From the NCBI GenBank assembly GCA_963585895.1, contig OY757904.1, forward strand, positions 161,094,742 to 161,158,741: a stretch of DNA of 64,000 nt. The letters are read 5' to 3'. Positions 32,401-45,149 of the stretch are shown in pieces. The translations under genes were made by a program, and so were the position numbers. Numbering within the stretch: position 1 is the first letter of the stretch; each line of letters starts with the position of its first letter. The DNA comes from Sepioteuthis lessoniana. Taxonomy: Eukaryota > Mollusca > Cephalopoda > Myopsida > Loliginidae. Under the pieces are notes generated by a model, which ran no database searches, was not told the DNA's origin, and worked only from the letters and a program-made list of their open reading frames with translations.

Positions 32401-34789
32401 CTTGAGAGAGGAGTTTCTGCCTGGTTATTTCTGGGCAAAACACGCTTACAGGTTACGGAATAAATTAATAAGTCAAAAAACAGACTTGGAAAACTTATCA
32501 ATCAACCAATTTATCCTTGACCAAATTGACTTTGGAATACCCCGTCGCGTCCAATGAAAGGGTTCAGCACGGTCGGGTTCTTTCATTTACTAATCGTCTG
32601 AGTTTACGAATTCCGACTTGATGTATGCTCTGACATGTGTTGATTCACAGTTGAACTTTACTGAAATCTGGACATGTTGATATATATGTTGACATATCAC
32701 AACCCTATTACTTCTATGATATTAATAGCACTAAAATATTAATATCCCGATGATATTAATAACATTATAATATTAATAACATTATAATATTAATAGAAGC
32801 AAAAAGCTAGTGGACATTACTAAAATTATTTACTCTCTTTTTCTACCATAAATACATCATTAAATTATATATTTAATGCCATAAACTTAATCAGAAGCAA
32901 TTCAACAGGAATTTAATATTATTCTCTTCATTGCTTAAAAAAACAACAAATTAACAAAAAAAAATACGTAAACAACCGGGTAATAAGAAGAAATTTTTTT
33001 TTCAAATTGTGTTCGTCATTGTTCTGTTATATTTTTTAAATTCTCTGCTTTGATATTCTCAAATATCTCAACAACAAAAACAAGAAAACTCATTTTATTA
33101 CATAGTTCAATTTATAATTATATTCTGTTTAATATTCTAAATATCTCAACGTTTTCAAACGCCACAAAAATGCTATTGATGCTGAGATCAGCACAAATGA
33201 ACTTTTTTTAATTTTGTTTATCGAATTTCACAATTGTTCCAAATTTTTGCATCTCCTTCACATAAACAAATTAGTTGGCATTGATAATAAATAAACAATA
33301 AATTCAAATGAAATAACAGAAGAAATAAGGGGTTTTTTGGCCAAAATTAATGCTTGATTTTCTGTCTGTATTATTAATTATGTCAATCAAAAATTATGGA
33401 TTTGTTTGCAAAGGAACATATATATTGATTTCTAATTTATTTAATTCAAATAACAACGTTGCCTTTCAATTTAGTTTAATGAGGGCCACATTTATGCAGG
33501 CTACTTCTGGTAAAAGTAACGAAATTAGTACATTTGTCGAAAGTTGATGCAAAACATTTTTTCATTTAACTGCTGAACATTCTGGCTTCATAGAATATCT
33601 CAATAAACAAACTAGATCAACTTATATAAAGTAATGGTACATTTTTCACAAGTGATGCACTCGAAAATATATAATAACTCAATATTGAGGAAAAAACAAT
33701 GGATTACATTGATAAAAAAAAGAATTAATAGTTAGTTTCCTTTTCCCGAGCATTTATAATTGTCTTTTAGGCGTGAATTTTACTCATTTAAAGCAACATT
33801 ATTTATCAAATTTGTTTCAACCTTTTCGAATGGCAGCTAATAGATTATCTTTGGTGAATAAAGACGACTCATAAACCATTTTTTCAAATTTCCACCTTAA
33901 ATTTTTTAATTAAATTTACATCAGAACGATTTGCCAGAAATTGTCATTGATTTTATATGCCTTTCCCGAAGAAAAGCTTTTATCCCATTTGCTCGGTGAC
34001 AAGATGAATTTTCTTTGAAATGGCTTCATCACTAAATAAATTTTTATCGATAGAATAAGAAAATTATCCAGGATTTCAATGTACATGTATGTCGATTGTT
34101 GGAGCCATATTTCCTTTCAATTAGGTATACCTAATTTCTCAAAGTGGGCTGCAAGAATTGTCTTTTACCTGAAGACTGATTTGTATATCTAGGATTTTGC
34201 TGGTATTCGTTTTAGGAATATAAATTGCAAGATCATTCCATGACTGTTTTTTCAACATTCAATTATTCCATAATATTTTCCTGTGCTTTGATTGTAAGGA
34301 AATTGTTTAATTAATTTAAATAATTTAATCTAGTTCGTTGAACTAATATTTTATAAAGTCAGAATGTTCAGTTATTTAAGAAAAAAGGTTTTCTCCTTTT
34401 TTCTCATTGCTAAATTAAAAACCGAAGTAAATATCCTCTAACTGTGCTAATTTCGTAATTTCTGCCAAAAGGACATTCTACAATAAATGTGTCTCCCATA
34501 ATTTTTACCAGGAGTAGTTTTCATTAGATCTATTTTTGCATTTAAATTCATGAAACATGAGTCTACTTCAATATTTTATTCACTTTCGTAATTCTTTGAT
34601 TAAATTAATACAAATCGCAAATTGATCTGTCCATTTATTGTTTGCTAAGTTAAAAGTCAAAATTGATCATCTGATACTCTTTTCAAAGTAAACAAAATAT
34701 AATTATTCTCTGATGCGAAAAATGTCTTATATTATGAAATTAAGATATATCCTTATGGGGTCACTGTTGAAAAAGAAAGAATGAACCCA
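32401..34789. other. Long AT-rich block with no recognised element
   Basis: About 2.4 kb, very AT-rich. Short AT repeats (ATATTAATAACATTATA) lie near 32745-32800. This is one of the largest stretches here in which I recognise no repeat family and no gene. Confidence 0.45.
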
Positions 34790-34995
34790 TAAGCAACATT
34801 ATCGTATGGATTCCTACATATGGACACACTAGTGTTGAACGACCAGCAAAAACTTACATTTATCAGCTCCGTGCGGACTCTGAATACCGTCTAGAGAACT
34901 TATCAAAAGTGATAACAAATAGGGACGGATGATGAGAGAAAGTCAAAGGGTTCAGTACTATCAGCATTCCTTGTTGATGATGACAATGCTAATGA
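34790..34995 (+). pseudogene. RTE-like LINE 3' end, plus strand
   Basis: TATGGACACACTAGTGTTGA, TATCAGCTCCGTGCGGACTC and GGACGGATGATGAGAGAAAG correspond to the last coding stretch of the LINE at 10180-10340. It ends in a GATGATGACAATG tail. Only the terminus is present and it has stops. Confidence 0.78.
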
Positions 34996-35044
34996 TAACC
35001 GACACAAGAAAATGTCATTACTCTGTACGTTAACATAATTTTGT

Positions 35045-35490
35045 TAGTTCGTCGGTTGGTTATGTTTTACGGCATATCAACCCGTGTATGTTATTTTATG
35101 CCAAATCCCTTTTCGACATATATCTTAAATATATATGATTCGTGAACGAATCGTTTGTTGATAATATTATTTGTAAATGAGCTAGAGCTCATTTCTTGGC
35201 ACACAGTTAAATGCCCCCCAGTATTGCTACGTAATATAAACAATTCAATTCAACAACTATTTGTTTGCACACGGTTAAATGGTTTCAAGAAGAGAAAATC
35301 AAATATTTTTATTGGACCCATCGATCCGACCCTAACTGCAACTCTGAGTCAAAATGGACCTGTGAGTAATGGCAATGAAGGGGTACTCTACATTCCCTTA
35401 AGCTCCAGGACTGGATCTTCATCATCAGTGGGTTTAGGACACCCGTTGTAGCGGTGGAGGTCTTATCCTTCTGCAGAGAATATATTCTTT
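35045..35490 (-). repeat. Repeat D composite with 124-bp-family monomers, minus strand
   Basis: From right to left: repeat D (35490-35330; minus strand CTGCAGAAGGATAAGACC, AGATCCAGTCCTGGAGC), two monomers (35310-35150, with reversed CATTTAACCGTGTGC and CATTTAACTGTGTGCC), then the tail (35112-35045; GGCATAAAATAACA, ATGCCGTAAAACATAACC). This is the most compact complete example of the composite layout. Confidence 0.8.
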
Positions 35491-36179
35491 CATGAAATAA
35501 CCAATTATTGTCTTTTCTATAACGATATTTCATTTAATTTCTGCTGAAAATCATCAGAGGGAAAATACAAATTATTATTATTAAGCAGGACGAAAATCTG
35601 TTTATTTTCGATGTAATATTTCACACAAGAAAATTTAATTGTAATGTGTACATGTTTTTGTTTAACATTTACACGACTGCTATAATCATTCATTTAAATT
35701 CAACACACATAATTAATATGTGCTGGAGATCCAGATTTTCCCTTAAAATAACTAAAGACTGAATAAACAGTAGAAAACTGATTTTAATTCTTTTTTAAGT
35801 TGAAAACTTTAGCATACTCTAATATACCTCTTGATGGATTCGTTAAGACGAATATAGTTCACCATAGTCTGCCTTCTACAGAATTTGATAAAGCTTTGGA
35901 GTCAGTTTCTTTTTTGTTCGATAAGTTCTACATGTGACTGTTCAATTTTTCATTGACTAGCCAGTGTGCATATCATTTTCCTATTCGACTCATGGCGAAA
36001 CTTTTTAAATTTTTTCGGAGTTGATCTTTGTCTCTTTTGGGTATTTGAGTCCGCATTTAAGTCACCTTTTGGGCAATTGTTTTCCATCACAATTTATCTC
36101 TTTTTGGAATAAATTTTTCACACCAATTTTCGGTGCTTTTTGTCCCTCCTGCACCTTTCTACCAAAATAACTACCTCTA
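35491..36179. other. No recognised feature
   Basis: AT-rich filler before the 38-bp array. Confidence 0.45.
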
Positions 36180-38890
36180 CTGCTGGCAAGCAAAAAGCAA
36201 TGAATATCTCGAACGGCAAAGTAGCCTTCGAAAAGCAATGAATACCCGAACGGCAAAGTAGCCTTCGAAAAGCAATGAATACATCGAACGGCAAGCTAGC
36301 CATCGAAAAGCAATGAATCCCTCATATAGCAAACTAGTTATCCAAAAGAAATGAATCACATCTATGGCAAAGTACCAATCCAAAAAGAGTGAATCCCTCG
36401 TAAGACAAACAAGCAATCCAAAAGCAATGACTCCCTCATACGGCAAGCTTGCCATCCAAAAGCAATGACTGCCTCATACGCCAAACTAACAAACTAAAAG
36501 CAATGACTCCCTCATACGCCAAGGTAGCCATCCAAAAGCAATGATTCCCTCATACGCCAAGCTAACAATCTAAAAGTAATGATTCCCCCATAAGGCAAGC
36601 TAGCAATCCAAAAGCAATGTATCCCTTATAGGGCAAACTATCTATCCAAAAGCAATAAAGCACGCAGTCAGGTTATCCAAAAACATTGAATCCCTTTTTA
36701 CGCTAAACTAACCATCCAAAAGTAATAATTCTCTCGTCGAGCAAACTAGCACTCCAAAAGTAATGAATCAGTCGTATGGAAATTTGACATTGAATCCAAC
36801 TTAGGGAAAACTAGCCGCCGAAAAGCAATGAATTCCTCATATGGCAAACTAGCAATCCGAAAACAAGCTAGCTATAAAAAAGCAATAAATCCTTTGAATG
36901 GCAAACTATCCATCCAAACACAATTATTTCATCATTCAGCCAACTACCTATCCAAAAGCAATGAAGGCTAAGCAGGCAACTAGCCGTCCAAAAAACAATA
37001 AATACGTCATAGAGAAAAATAGCAATCCAAAAGCAATGATTCCCTCGTCGGGCAAATATGCCATCCAATAGTTATGAATTATGGTCGACTTGGCATGAAA
37101 AAGTATTGAATCCATCGTACGAGAAAATAGCCATCTGAAAGCAATGAATCCCTCGTATGGCAAACTAGCAATCCAAAAGCAATATATCCTTTGTTCTACA
37201 AACTAGCAATCCAAAAGCAATGAATCCCTCGTATGGTAAACTAGCCATCTAAATGCAATGAATCACTAGTTCAAAAGACAAGTAATCAAGAAGCAATGAA
37301 TCCCTCGTCGGACATACTTGGCATCCACAAGCAATGATTCCCTCGTTGGGCAAACACGTTATTAAAAGCAATCAATCCGACGTCAGGCAAACAAGACATC
37401 CAAAAGCAATGGTTCCCGCGTCAGGCTAACAAGCCACACAAAAGCAATAAATCCCTCGTCGGCCCAAGAAGACATCCAAAAGCAGTGAATTCCTTATCGG
37501 GCATACAAACAATCCAAAAGCAATGATTCCCTCGTCGGACAAACTAGCCATTTAAAAGCAGTGATTCTTCTCGTACGCTAAAATAACCATCCAAATGCAA
37601 TAAATCTCTTTTACAGTAGACTAGCCATCTGACAACAATGATTTCCTCATACGGTAAAGTAGCCATCCAAAATTAATGAATATCTCGTATGTTAAACTAC
37701 CCATTCAAAAGCAATGAATCCTCATTCGGCCAACTCGTAATTCAAAATCAATAAATCCTCGTTAGGCAAACAAAGCATCCAAAAGCAATGTCTCTCTCTG
37801 AAGTCAAACTAGCAATCCAAAAGCAATTAATCCTTCGTCAGCCAACGAGCTTTCCAAAGGTAATTATTCCGTCGTTCGGCAAACTAGCCATCCAAAAGCA
37901 ACGCATCCCTTGTATGGTAAACATGCCATCTAATAGTTCTGAATCACTCGAACTGCACACTTGGCATTGAATCCCTCGTATGGGAAACTAGCCATCTGAA
38001 AGCAATAAATCCTCGTATAACAAACTAGCAATCCAATAGCAATGTATCACTTGTTCGGCAAACTACCCATCTAAAGGCAATGAATCACTCATATGGCAAA
38101 GTAGCCATCCAAAAACAACGATCCCCTCGTCGGACAAAATAGGCATCCTAAAGCAATGAATCATTCCTACGGCTGACTAACCATCCAAATACAATGAATT
38201 TCTCGTTGGCCAACTAGCCCCCCGAAAGCAGTTATTCCATTGTTTTGGGAAACTAGCCGTCCAAAGGCAATGAAGCCATTGCAGGCAGCTAGCCATAAAA
38301 AAAGCTATAAATCCTTTGCACGGTACACTAGCCATCCAAAAGCAATAATTCCCTCGTCGGGCAAACTTGCCATCCAAAAGCAATGAATCCCTTGTATGCC
38401 ATTGAATCCCTCGTCGGGTAAAGTAGGCATCCTAAAGCAGGGAATCATTCCTACGGCGAGTTAACAATCAAAAATCAATGATTCAACAAACTAACTCGTA
38501 AAAGCAATGAATGCCTCGTTCAACAAAAGCAAAGAACCACTTCTACGGCAGACTTAGGAAGTAAATGCAATAATACTTCATATGATAAACTAGCCATCCG
38601 AAAGCAATGATTCCATCGTACAGTCAACTAATGATCAAAAAGCAATGAATCCCTCGTTGGGCAAACCATTCCGTCGTACGGTAAACTAGCCATCCAAATG
38701 CAATGATTCTTCTCGTACCTCAAACTAAATATCCAAATGCAATGAATCCCATGTACGGCAAACTAGCAATCTAAAAGCAATGATTCTTCTCGTACACCAA
38801 ACTAACCATCCAAATGCAATGAATCCCATGTACGGCAAACGAGTCATCCAAAACCAATGATTCTTCTCGTACGGTAAACTATCCATTCAA
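36180..38890. repeat. Diverged 38-bp tandem array, about 70 copies
   Basis: The consensus contains CCATCCAAAAGCAATGAATC and CCTCGTATGGCAAACTAG. Period about 38 bp, with many indels and truncated units. Divergence is high across the whole array, with no homogeneous core. Minus-strand frames of 60-92 codons are repeat translations. Confidence 0.95.
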
Positions 38891-38899
38891 AAGCTTCCT

Positions 38900-39960
38900 G
38901 TAATGCATAAGAAGAGATTTTATCATTGTGATACAAGATACTCTGATTTTCGTCAACTTCCGGGTAACAGTTGTTGTGAAGAAAAGGCTGCCTCATCTTC
39001 GCGAGAAATTAGACATCCGTGTCACTTGGCAAGAGTCTGTTCCTAAAGTGTCACTACCAACCAAATCAAAACATCCTCAGATCTTGCAACATCATTAATA
39101 TCTTTCACACCAGAAAATCCAGTCCTCACACCAACACCAGTGAAGGACACTACAGCTCGAGTGGTGTGGACTAAGGTCGTAAAGAAGAGGCGCAAATCCA
39201 CCGCTGCCTCACACACTTCTGACTTTCCTACCCAGAAGGAATAGGAAGAGAAACCACCAAAGAAACTCGAACAGCAAACATAAAAGAAGCTGGAGAATTA
39301 GCAGCCAGAATAGAGAGCAACCACATCGATCTAGAAAATTTCGGCTCAACAGCTACCTAAAGACACTTGAGGACGAGTTGTGGAAAAGTAAAAAATCCAC
39401 AAATAGAAAAAATGAACACCTAGCTCGACCCCTCACAAAAACTCAGCACAGAAAGTGCTTCAAAGAAGACATCAATTCTGAAATTATTTGCCTAAACCTA
39501 CAAGTTTTTTACCCTGCCTCCGACCCAGTATACACCAGTTCCTTCGCTTAAAACTGCCACAGACAAAGTAACCTCACATCTTCATCACAGACAGAAAGAT
39601 GGAGTCAGAAGGCTACGGTCCCGAAGATCACAGTTGTCCTCTCTTCTAAGATAAAAAAATACCATATTTCTAGGAAATGTAACTTCTAGAAGTGGGAAAA
39701 TATTTGAAGTCGACCCACTTGAAATGAATCTGAGACTGCACTACCAGCTAAGAAAAACCTTCATACCCGTTCCCAAACTTCTGTTGGTGGATCGGAAGGA
39801 CTTAGAGGAACCTAAAAACTTTAATGAGGCTTCCATGGGCACCAACTTCGTTCAGTTGGCCGAAAGCAGAAGAGACAAAGTGTGACAGATGTTTGAAGCA
39901 ACCATGGGGGTTTTACCGGACGTAAAATTGACCGACTGGGAGCATCAATCACTGAACAAA
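38900..39960 (+). pseudogene. Retroelement ORF1/gag-like C-terminal region (decayed)
   Basis: Plus-strand translation in pieces gives RLPHLREKLDIRVTWQ near 38980, ARVVWTKVVKKRRKSTAA near 39160, EDELWKSKKSTNRKNEHL near 39370 and KNFNEASMGTNFVQLAE near 39820, separated by stops and frameshifts. The lysine/arginine-rich linker resembles the region after the zinc knuckles in retroelement ORF1 proteins, but no zinc knuckle is visible. The identification is tentative. It abuts the 38-bp array at its left end and leads toward the 132-bp satellite. Confidence 0.45.
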
Positions 39961-40396
39961 TGGTGTTTCTGAGTCGATCGTTGATGGGAGATCCCGAGAG
40001 GGACGCAAGGTAAGGAAAACCTTCTCAAAACTAAAATCCCACCCGAAGGCTAAGGCCCGATGTGAGCCAAACGGTGAAACGTAATTTCTCCACAAGTGAA
40101 CAGGGTCCTTGAAAGCTTCCTCTTTCCTGTGACCTTTTAAAGCCTCCAAAGGTATTTTATAAGACTGTAGGGGAGAGTTTTGTTTCGGAGCCTTCGAAAA
40201 GCAGCATGGCTTGTTGCTGGAGGATATTCGCTCCTGGTGGAGTTGTGCGCCAGGGACAGGTTATTTGAATAACTCTGAGTTCTCAATCACCTGACGGCTG
40301 GCTTGAAAATATGCACCACAGAAAAGCCTGATTGTATCCGCTGAGCACACCTAACACAAAAAACAGGTCCATGTCTTTTTAAATTCGAAGTAATTG
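39961..40396. other. Moderately GC-rich sequence of unknown origin
   Basis: Lies between the ORF1-like remnant and the 132-bp satellite and is probably part of the same decayed element. No motif recognised. Confidence 0.35.
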
Positions 40397-42514
40397 CTCG
40401 CATTGATCCTAAACAGTTATTGTTCGATGATGGTTACGTCGTAGATAATGTTAGTACTCCATAGACAGGTGAGAAACGTGTGGTGTTTCACACGATCCAA
40501 GCCGTGGTACGAATTGTGAATTAGACGACTCGCATTGATCCTAAACAGTTATTGCTCGATGATGGTTACGTCGTAGATAATGTTAGTCCTCCATAGACAG
40601 GTGAGAAACCTGTGGTTTTTTTCACGATCCAAGCCGTGGTGCGAATTGTGAATTAGACGACTCGCATTGATCCTAAACAGTTATTGCTCGATGATGGTTA
40701 CGTCTTAGATAATGTTAGTCCTCCATATGTTATATTTTGACTCTCGCCCCGGCCCAAAAATGCTATTCCAAGGTGATATACCGGAAGGAAGTGACACATT
40801 CCAATGGCCAGTAATCGAAAGAGATCGCGTGGGCGGATTAAGGCTTATGATATGGGACAAGGTGAAGGTTCCATTGTGCCACTAACAGTGATGCACCGGA
40901 AGAGAGTAACCTCTGAACTGCATGACAGTTACTTCCGCTTGATGACGATTAAACATCCGATTTCAAAGATCCAGTAGGCGATCATGTGGGCGTTGAATTA
41001 TTATTTAACTCAGTTGACTTTGGGGTGCCAAAGCAGTTGCCAGCAGACTTCCAGAGAGTAGAGATCAGATGTGGTAGGGAAGGCCACACCCGACCGAGGG
41101 GGCCCTCGGAAAAGCCCCGATGGAGTAGACCCCAACATCAGGAGAACAAGAAAGACACAACGTGACGGTCATAACAGTGGGGTCAAAATAAGAAGTTTAT
41201 GTTCAGTCTCCAGCACCCTCTCACGTGCAAACCTTGAACAACCCTTTCGAACCCTTGCAATAAAGTGAGAGGTAAAATGTTGTTAAAGAAGTCTTCCTGC
41301 GTCTTTATCATGCGTCCTTCATTTCTGCGTCTGTCTTTGATATTGTGTCGTTGTGATGCTGCATGGACGTGTAAATGACTATATAACACATAGACAGGTG
41401 AGAAACGTGTGGGTTTTTCCACGATCCAAGCTGTGGTGCGAATTGTGAATTAGACGACTCGCATTGATCCTAAACAGTTATTGCTCGATGATGGTTACGT
41501 CGTAGATAATGTTAGTCCTCCATAGACAGGTGAGAAACCTGTAGTGTTTCTCACGATCCAAGCCGAGGTGCGAATTGTGAATTAGACGACTCGCATTGAT
41601 CCTAAACAGTTATTGCTCGATGATGGTTACGTCGTAGATAATGTTAGTCCTCCATAGACAGGTGAGAAACCTGTGGTGTTTCTCACGATCCAAGCCGTGG
41701 TGCGAATTGTGAATTAGACGACTCGCATTGATCCTAAACAGTTATTGCTCGATGATGGTTACGTCGTAGATAATGTTAGTCCTCCATAGACAGGTGAGAA
41801 ACCTGTGGTGTTTCTCACGATCCAAGCCGAGGTGCGAATTGTGAATTAGACGACTCGCATTGATCCTAAACAGTTATTGCTCGATGATGGTTACGTCGTA
41901 GATAATGTTAGTCCTCCATAGACAGGTGAGAAACCTGTGGTGTTTCTCACGATCCAAGCCGAGGTGCGAATTGTGAATTATACGACTCGCATTGATCCTA
42001 AACAGTTATTGCTCGATGATGGTTACGTCGTAGATAATGTGAGTCCTCCATAGACAGGTGAGAAGCATGTGGTGTTTCTCACGTTCCAAGCCGAGGTGCG
42101 AATTGTGAATTAGACGACTCGCATTGATCCGAAACAGTTATTGCTCGATGATGGTTACGTCGTAGATAATGTCAGTCCTCCATAGACAGGTGAGAAACCT
42201 GTGGTGTTTCTCACGATCCAAGCCGAGGTGCGAATTGTGAATTATACGACTCGCATTGATCCTAAACAGTTATTGCTCGATGATGGTTACGTCGTAGATA
42301 ATGTTAGTCCTCCATAGACAGGTGAGAAACCTGTGGTGTTTCTCACGATCCAAGCCGAGGTGCGAATTGTGAATTAGACGACTCGCATTGATCCTAAACA
42401 GTTATTGCTCGATGATGGTTACGTCGTAGATAATGTTAGTCCTCCATAGACAGGTGAGAAACGTGTGGTGTTTCTGACGATCCAAGCCGTGGTGCGAATT
42501 GTGAATTAGACGAC
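40397..42514. repeat. 132-bp satellite array, about 11 copies, split by a solo LTR
   Basis: The mark CTCGCATTGATCC recurs at 40397, 40529, 40661, then 41458, 41590, 41722, 41854, 41986, 42118, 42250 and 42382, always 132 bp apart within each part. Units are nearly identical (a few substitutions each). Each carries an inverted repeat, GTGAGAAAC and GTTTCTCAC, separated by about 7 nt. The array ends at about 42514 in GACGACGTGAAAC. Confidence 0.97.
40728..41388 (+). mobile_element. Solo LTR inserted in the satellite
   Basis: It begins TGTTATAT and ends ATATAACA, a perfect 8-bp terminal inverted repeat of the TG...CA type. It is flanked by CATA on both sides; an uninterrupted satellite unit has one CATA, so this is a 4-bp target duplication. 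A polyadenylation signal AATAAA lies at 41259. No internal coding region is present, so this is a 661-bp solo LTR left after recombination, most like a Ty3/Gypsy or Pao-type LTR by duplication size (inference). The open frame at 41071-41268 is not a gene. Confidence 0.93.
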
Positions 42515-43239
42515 GTGAAACAAGAGATTGTATTACGGTGTTTGACTTTTTCACATCACGATTTGATCTGTTACTTTAAGATTAGGGTAAAGATTAGATG
42601 GGAAATGAAAATTTTATATCGTATGACATTCATCGGATGATGGGTGAAAGCATCATGCCTTGTCGTACAGGAGGTTGCAACGTTTTCATTCCCACCTCTT
42701 ATTTCTTATGATCACGACGGACCGGGTCCTTTAGTGAGATCCCATCCCCGGTAAGTTAACTTATTTTCTTCTAATGTACGTTTGTGTCATGGCCCATCAT
42801 TTAGATAAGATTTTTTTCAGGATTCCCGTGACCAGTTTTTTCTATTCCTTTTCTCTTTTACTCTATGTATATATTTGCTTGGAAAACAGTCAGCCATCTT
42901 ATGCTTAGACTGCGTGGTAAGGTGGGTAACTGAATTTGAATCGTTTTGTTTAGTCTCATGTTTATTTTTCTTTGTTTTATGGGGTCTTTTTTTAATCTAC
43001 TAACCCAAATCATATTATTATTTTCTGTACGTAGATTACTTCATGAGTAATTTTTCATATTTGTTTTTTTCAAGGGATGAAATATTTAGTAAGAATTCAT
43101 AGAATACATGTAGTATTTTGGTTCTTTGCGGTGTAAAAGAGAATGGAATGAATGTATAAATAACAATGTGTCTGTGATTGTGAGAGTAAGAATAAGACAA
43201 GCTGACTCATCAAAAGATCACTCCCCTCATCCTCTTTCC
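42515..43239. other. No recognised feature
   Basis: AT-rich sequence between the satellite and the retroelement remnant. Confidence 0.4.
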
Positions 43240-44470
43240 CATAATGTTTTGGGCTATATGCTCAGCGGTAAATGTGTTATTTCCTGCAAATAAAGAGTTG
43301 GATAAAGCTTTGGACGTGCTTCATAATTTCTTGCCTATTACAAGATCGAAATGTAGTATCTGTGCCAAGCTCGAGGAAAATACGTTTGTACACAGTGTCA
43401 AGCATGTCTCTCTTCGTCTATTTCCTTGTCTTCTTTTGTCTCCTTTGTCTCTCTTTCCTCTTTCGTCCCTGTTGAACATTTCTTTACGCTTAAGTCCCTA
43501 GTAGGGCACCTTTTTTTTACCCCCATTAGGATCCGGAATTTTTTTCCTCTTTTAAAATTTTTTTTCAGTTAAAGCTCCTTTTGGGCCTCAACGCCTAAAA
43601 TTAGGAGAAAAGTTGCTCCGATGGAAAATCAGGCAGCCAAGGATTCACAGGGTCTGGTCAACGAGGCCAACCCCACTCCAAAAATGGCGACTGTAACTGA
43701 AGATTATGCCCAACCAATGACCATGGACATAGGAGCAGACCTAAAGGCTTACCCAGAGGCGACCGTTGGCATAAGACCCAGAAGGAGGTAGCTCCTGATT
43801 GCCAGAGAGTACAGGGAAAGCGGCTTAGTTTAGGCAAACCCAGCAGTAGCAGTGACAGAAGGACCAGAGTGGCCAATTAGCCATATCGGCGTGGATTGGT
43901 CTTTGCTTCCAATCTTAGACCATCAAGGGAGCAGCTTCATCCAAATAGAAACCGGTCGACATCCAAAAGACTCCACAGCAGCACAGGCTTGCTAGACCCA
44001 TCCGCTTTTAACAAAATTTTGAAGAGAATACTATTTAACCCATCCCTGTTATAAAGAGCCACTTCAGCTTTGAATATCATCGTTCGTGGATTCGGAAGTA
44101 AGATTCAGAAGACTGACTGGCCTTAAGATGGAGCAGTGGAGGAGCTTCACCGTGTGATCGGATGTCCTACTCCCATCCAGAAAGACGCGAAAAGGTTGCC
44201 TCTCCAAGATATTACTTCCAAAACCGTCAAGTCAGAGTATCTGGGGTACACAAGAACCATTATCACGATGTACAACGTCCCCATTGTTCAACCTGAGGAC
44301 GTGCTGGCAGCCTATTTGGGTTCCTTTGGGAACGTGGAAGCGTTGAAGCCGTTGTTTAGAAAATCAAGCATCCAAAATGAAGACTACACCTTCCAAACTC
44401 AATTGAAAAGAAAGGGATTCTCCGCGATCCCAGACAATTTGTCCAGATGTTCAAAATTTTATATAGGCAT
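43240..44470 (+). pseudogene. Retroelement 5' region and ORF1-like remnant
   Basis: 43240-43620 looks like a leader with a TC-rich tract. A start codon at 43621 opens MENQAAKDSQGLVNEANPTP and stays open for about 56 residues before a stop. After a decayed stretch, 44136-44477 is open for 113 residues: a region with LGYTRTIITMYNVP, AAYLGSFGNVEAL and IQNEDYTFQTQLKRKGFSAI, which resembles the RNA-binding-like part of ORF1/gag-type proteins in retroelements. No zinc knuckle, reverse transcriptase or integrase follows. Similarity is judged by eye only; a host gene fragment is much less likely given the setting. Confidence 0.55.
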
Positions 44471-45149
44471 TCATTGAATATATAATAGCGTTTTCATGGT
44501 TACGGTATAAAAGAGATTGAATGAATGTATTTAGCACCGTGTGCATGGGTCAGTGATTTTGCTAGCAAGAACGAAACATAAGAAAATGTAAGTAAGCTCA
44601 GGCAGCTGAAGACCGCTTCTTTGCACAAGTATTGAGCTATAGGCTCTGTAGACAATGTATTGTTTATTGATTTTAGATAAAAGTGCGTCCAGAAGTGATG
44701 ATTTTATTTGCAATGAGTGACAATACATAGAGTTGAATAAAGCTTAGTGATAATTATAAGCTTAGTGATTAGTATTCTATTGTCAGTGACAATATTATTA
44801 TCCACACAACTTATTAAATGAATTATTAGTAAGATATCATATATGAACTTGTGCTATACCAAACTTTGTAAATATCAATTGTATCAGATGCTCCTTTTAG
44901 ATATGCTTATCTGTAATGTCTCGTATTTTAAAAACAGAAAATTGTGTCAAGTTTTTTTACAGTTAAAGTGTTATGAAATTGTGAAAAAAAACAGTTAAAT
45001 CAGTCCACTTCTTGAAAATTGATTGTTTAGTATTTTTCTCGTGAACATGTTTGTTTTTTGAATTATTTTATGCCTATCATTCCCGACTCGCTCACCTACT
45101 TCGCTAAATTCTTAAATATTTTAAATGTTTACTCGATGGAAATACAAGT
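44471..45149. other. AT-rich sequence, no recognised feature
   Basis: No gene or known element seen. Confidence 0.45.

Noticed and set aside
36062-37163. Several minus-strand frames with repeated Phe/Ala/Ser motifs
   Set aside because: Translations of the 38-bp array; not conserved between units.
36180-38890. CRISPR-like array
   Set aside because: Direct repeats without distinct spacers, in a clearly eukaryotic context. It is an ordinary minisatellite.
40397-42514. Hammerhead ribozyme in the 132-bp satellite
   Set aside because: CTCGATGATGG and GAAAC are present in each unit, but the CTGANGA core and the required helix arrangement are not.
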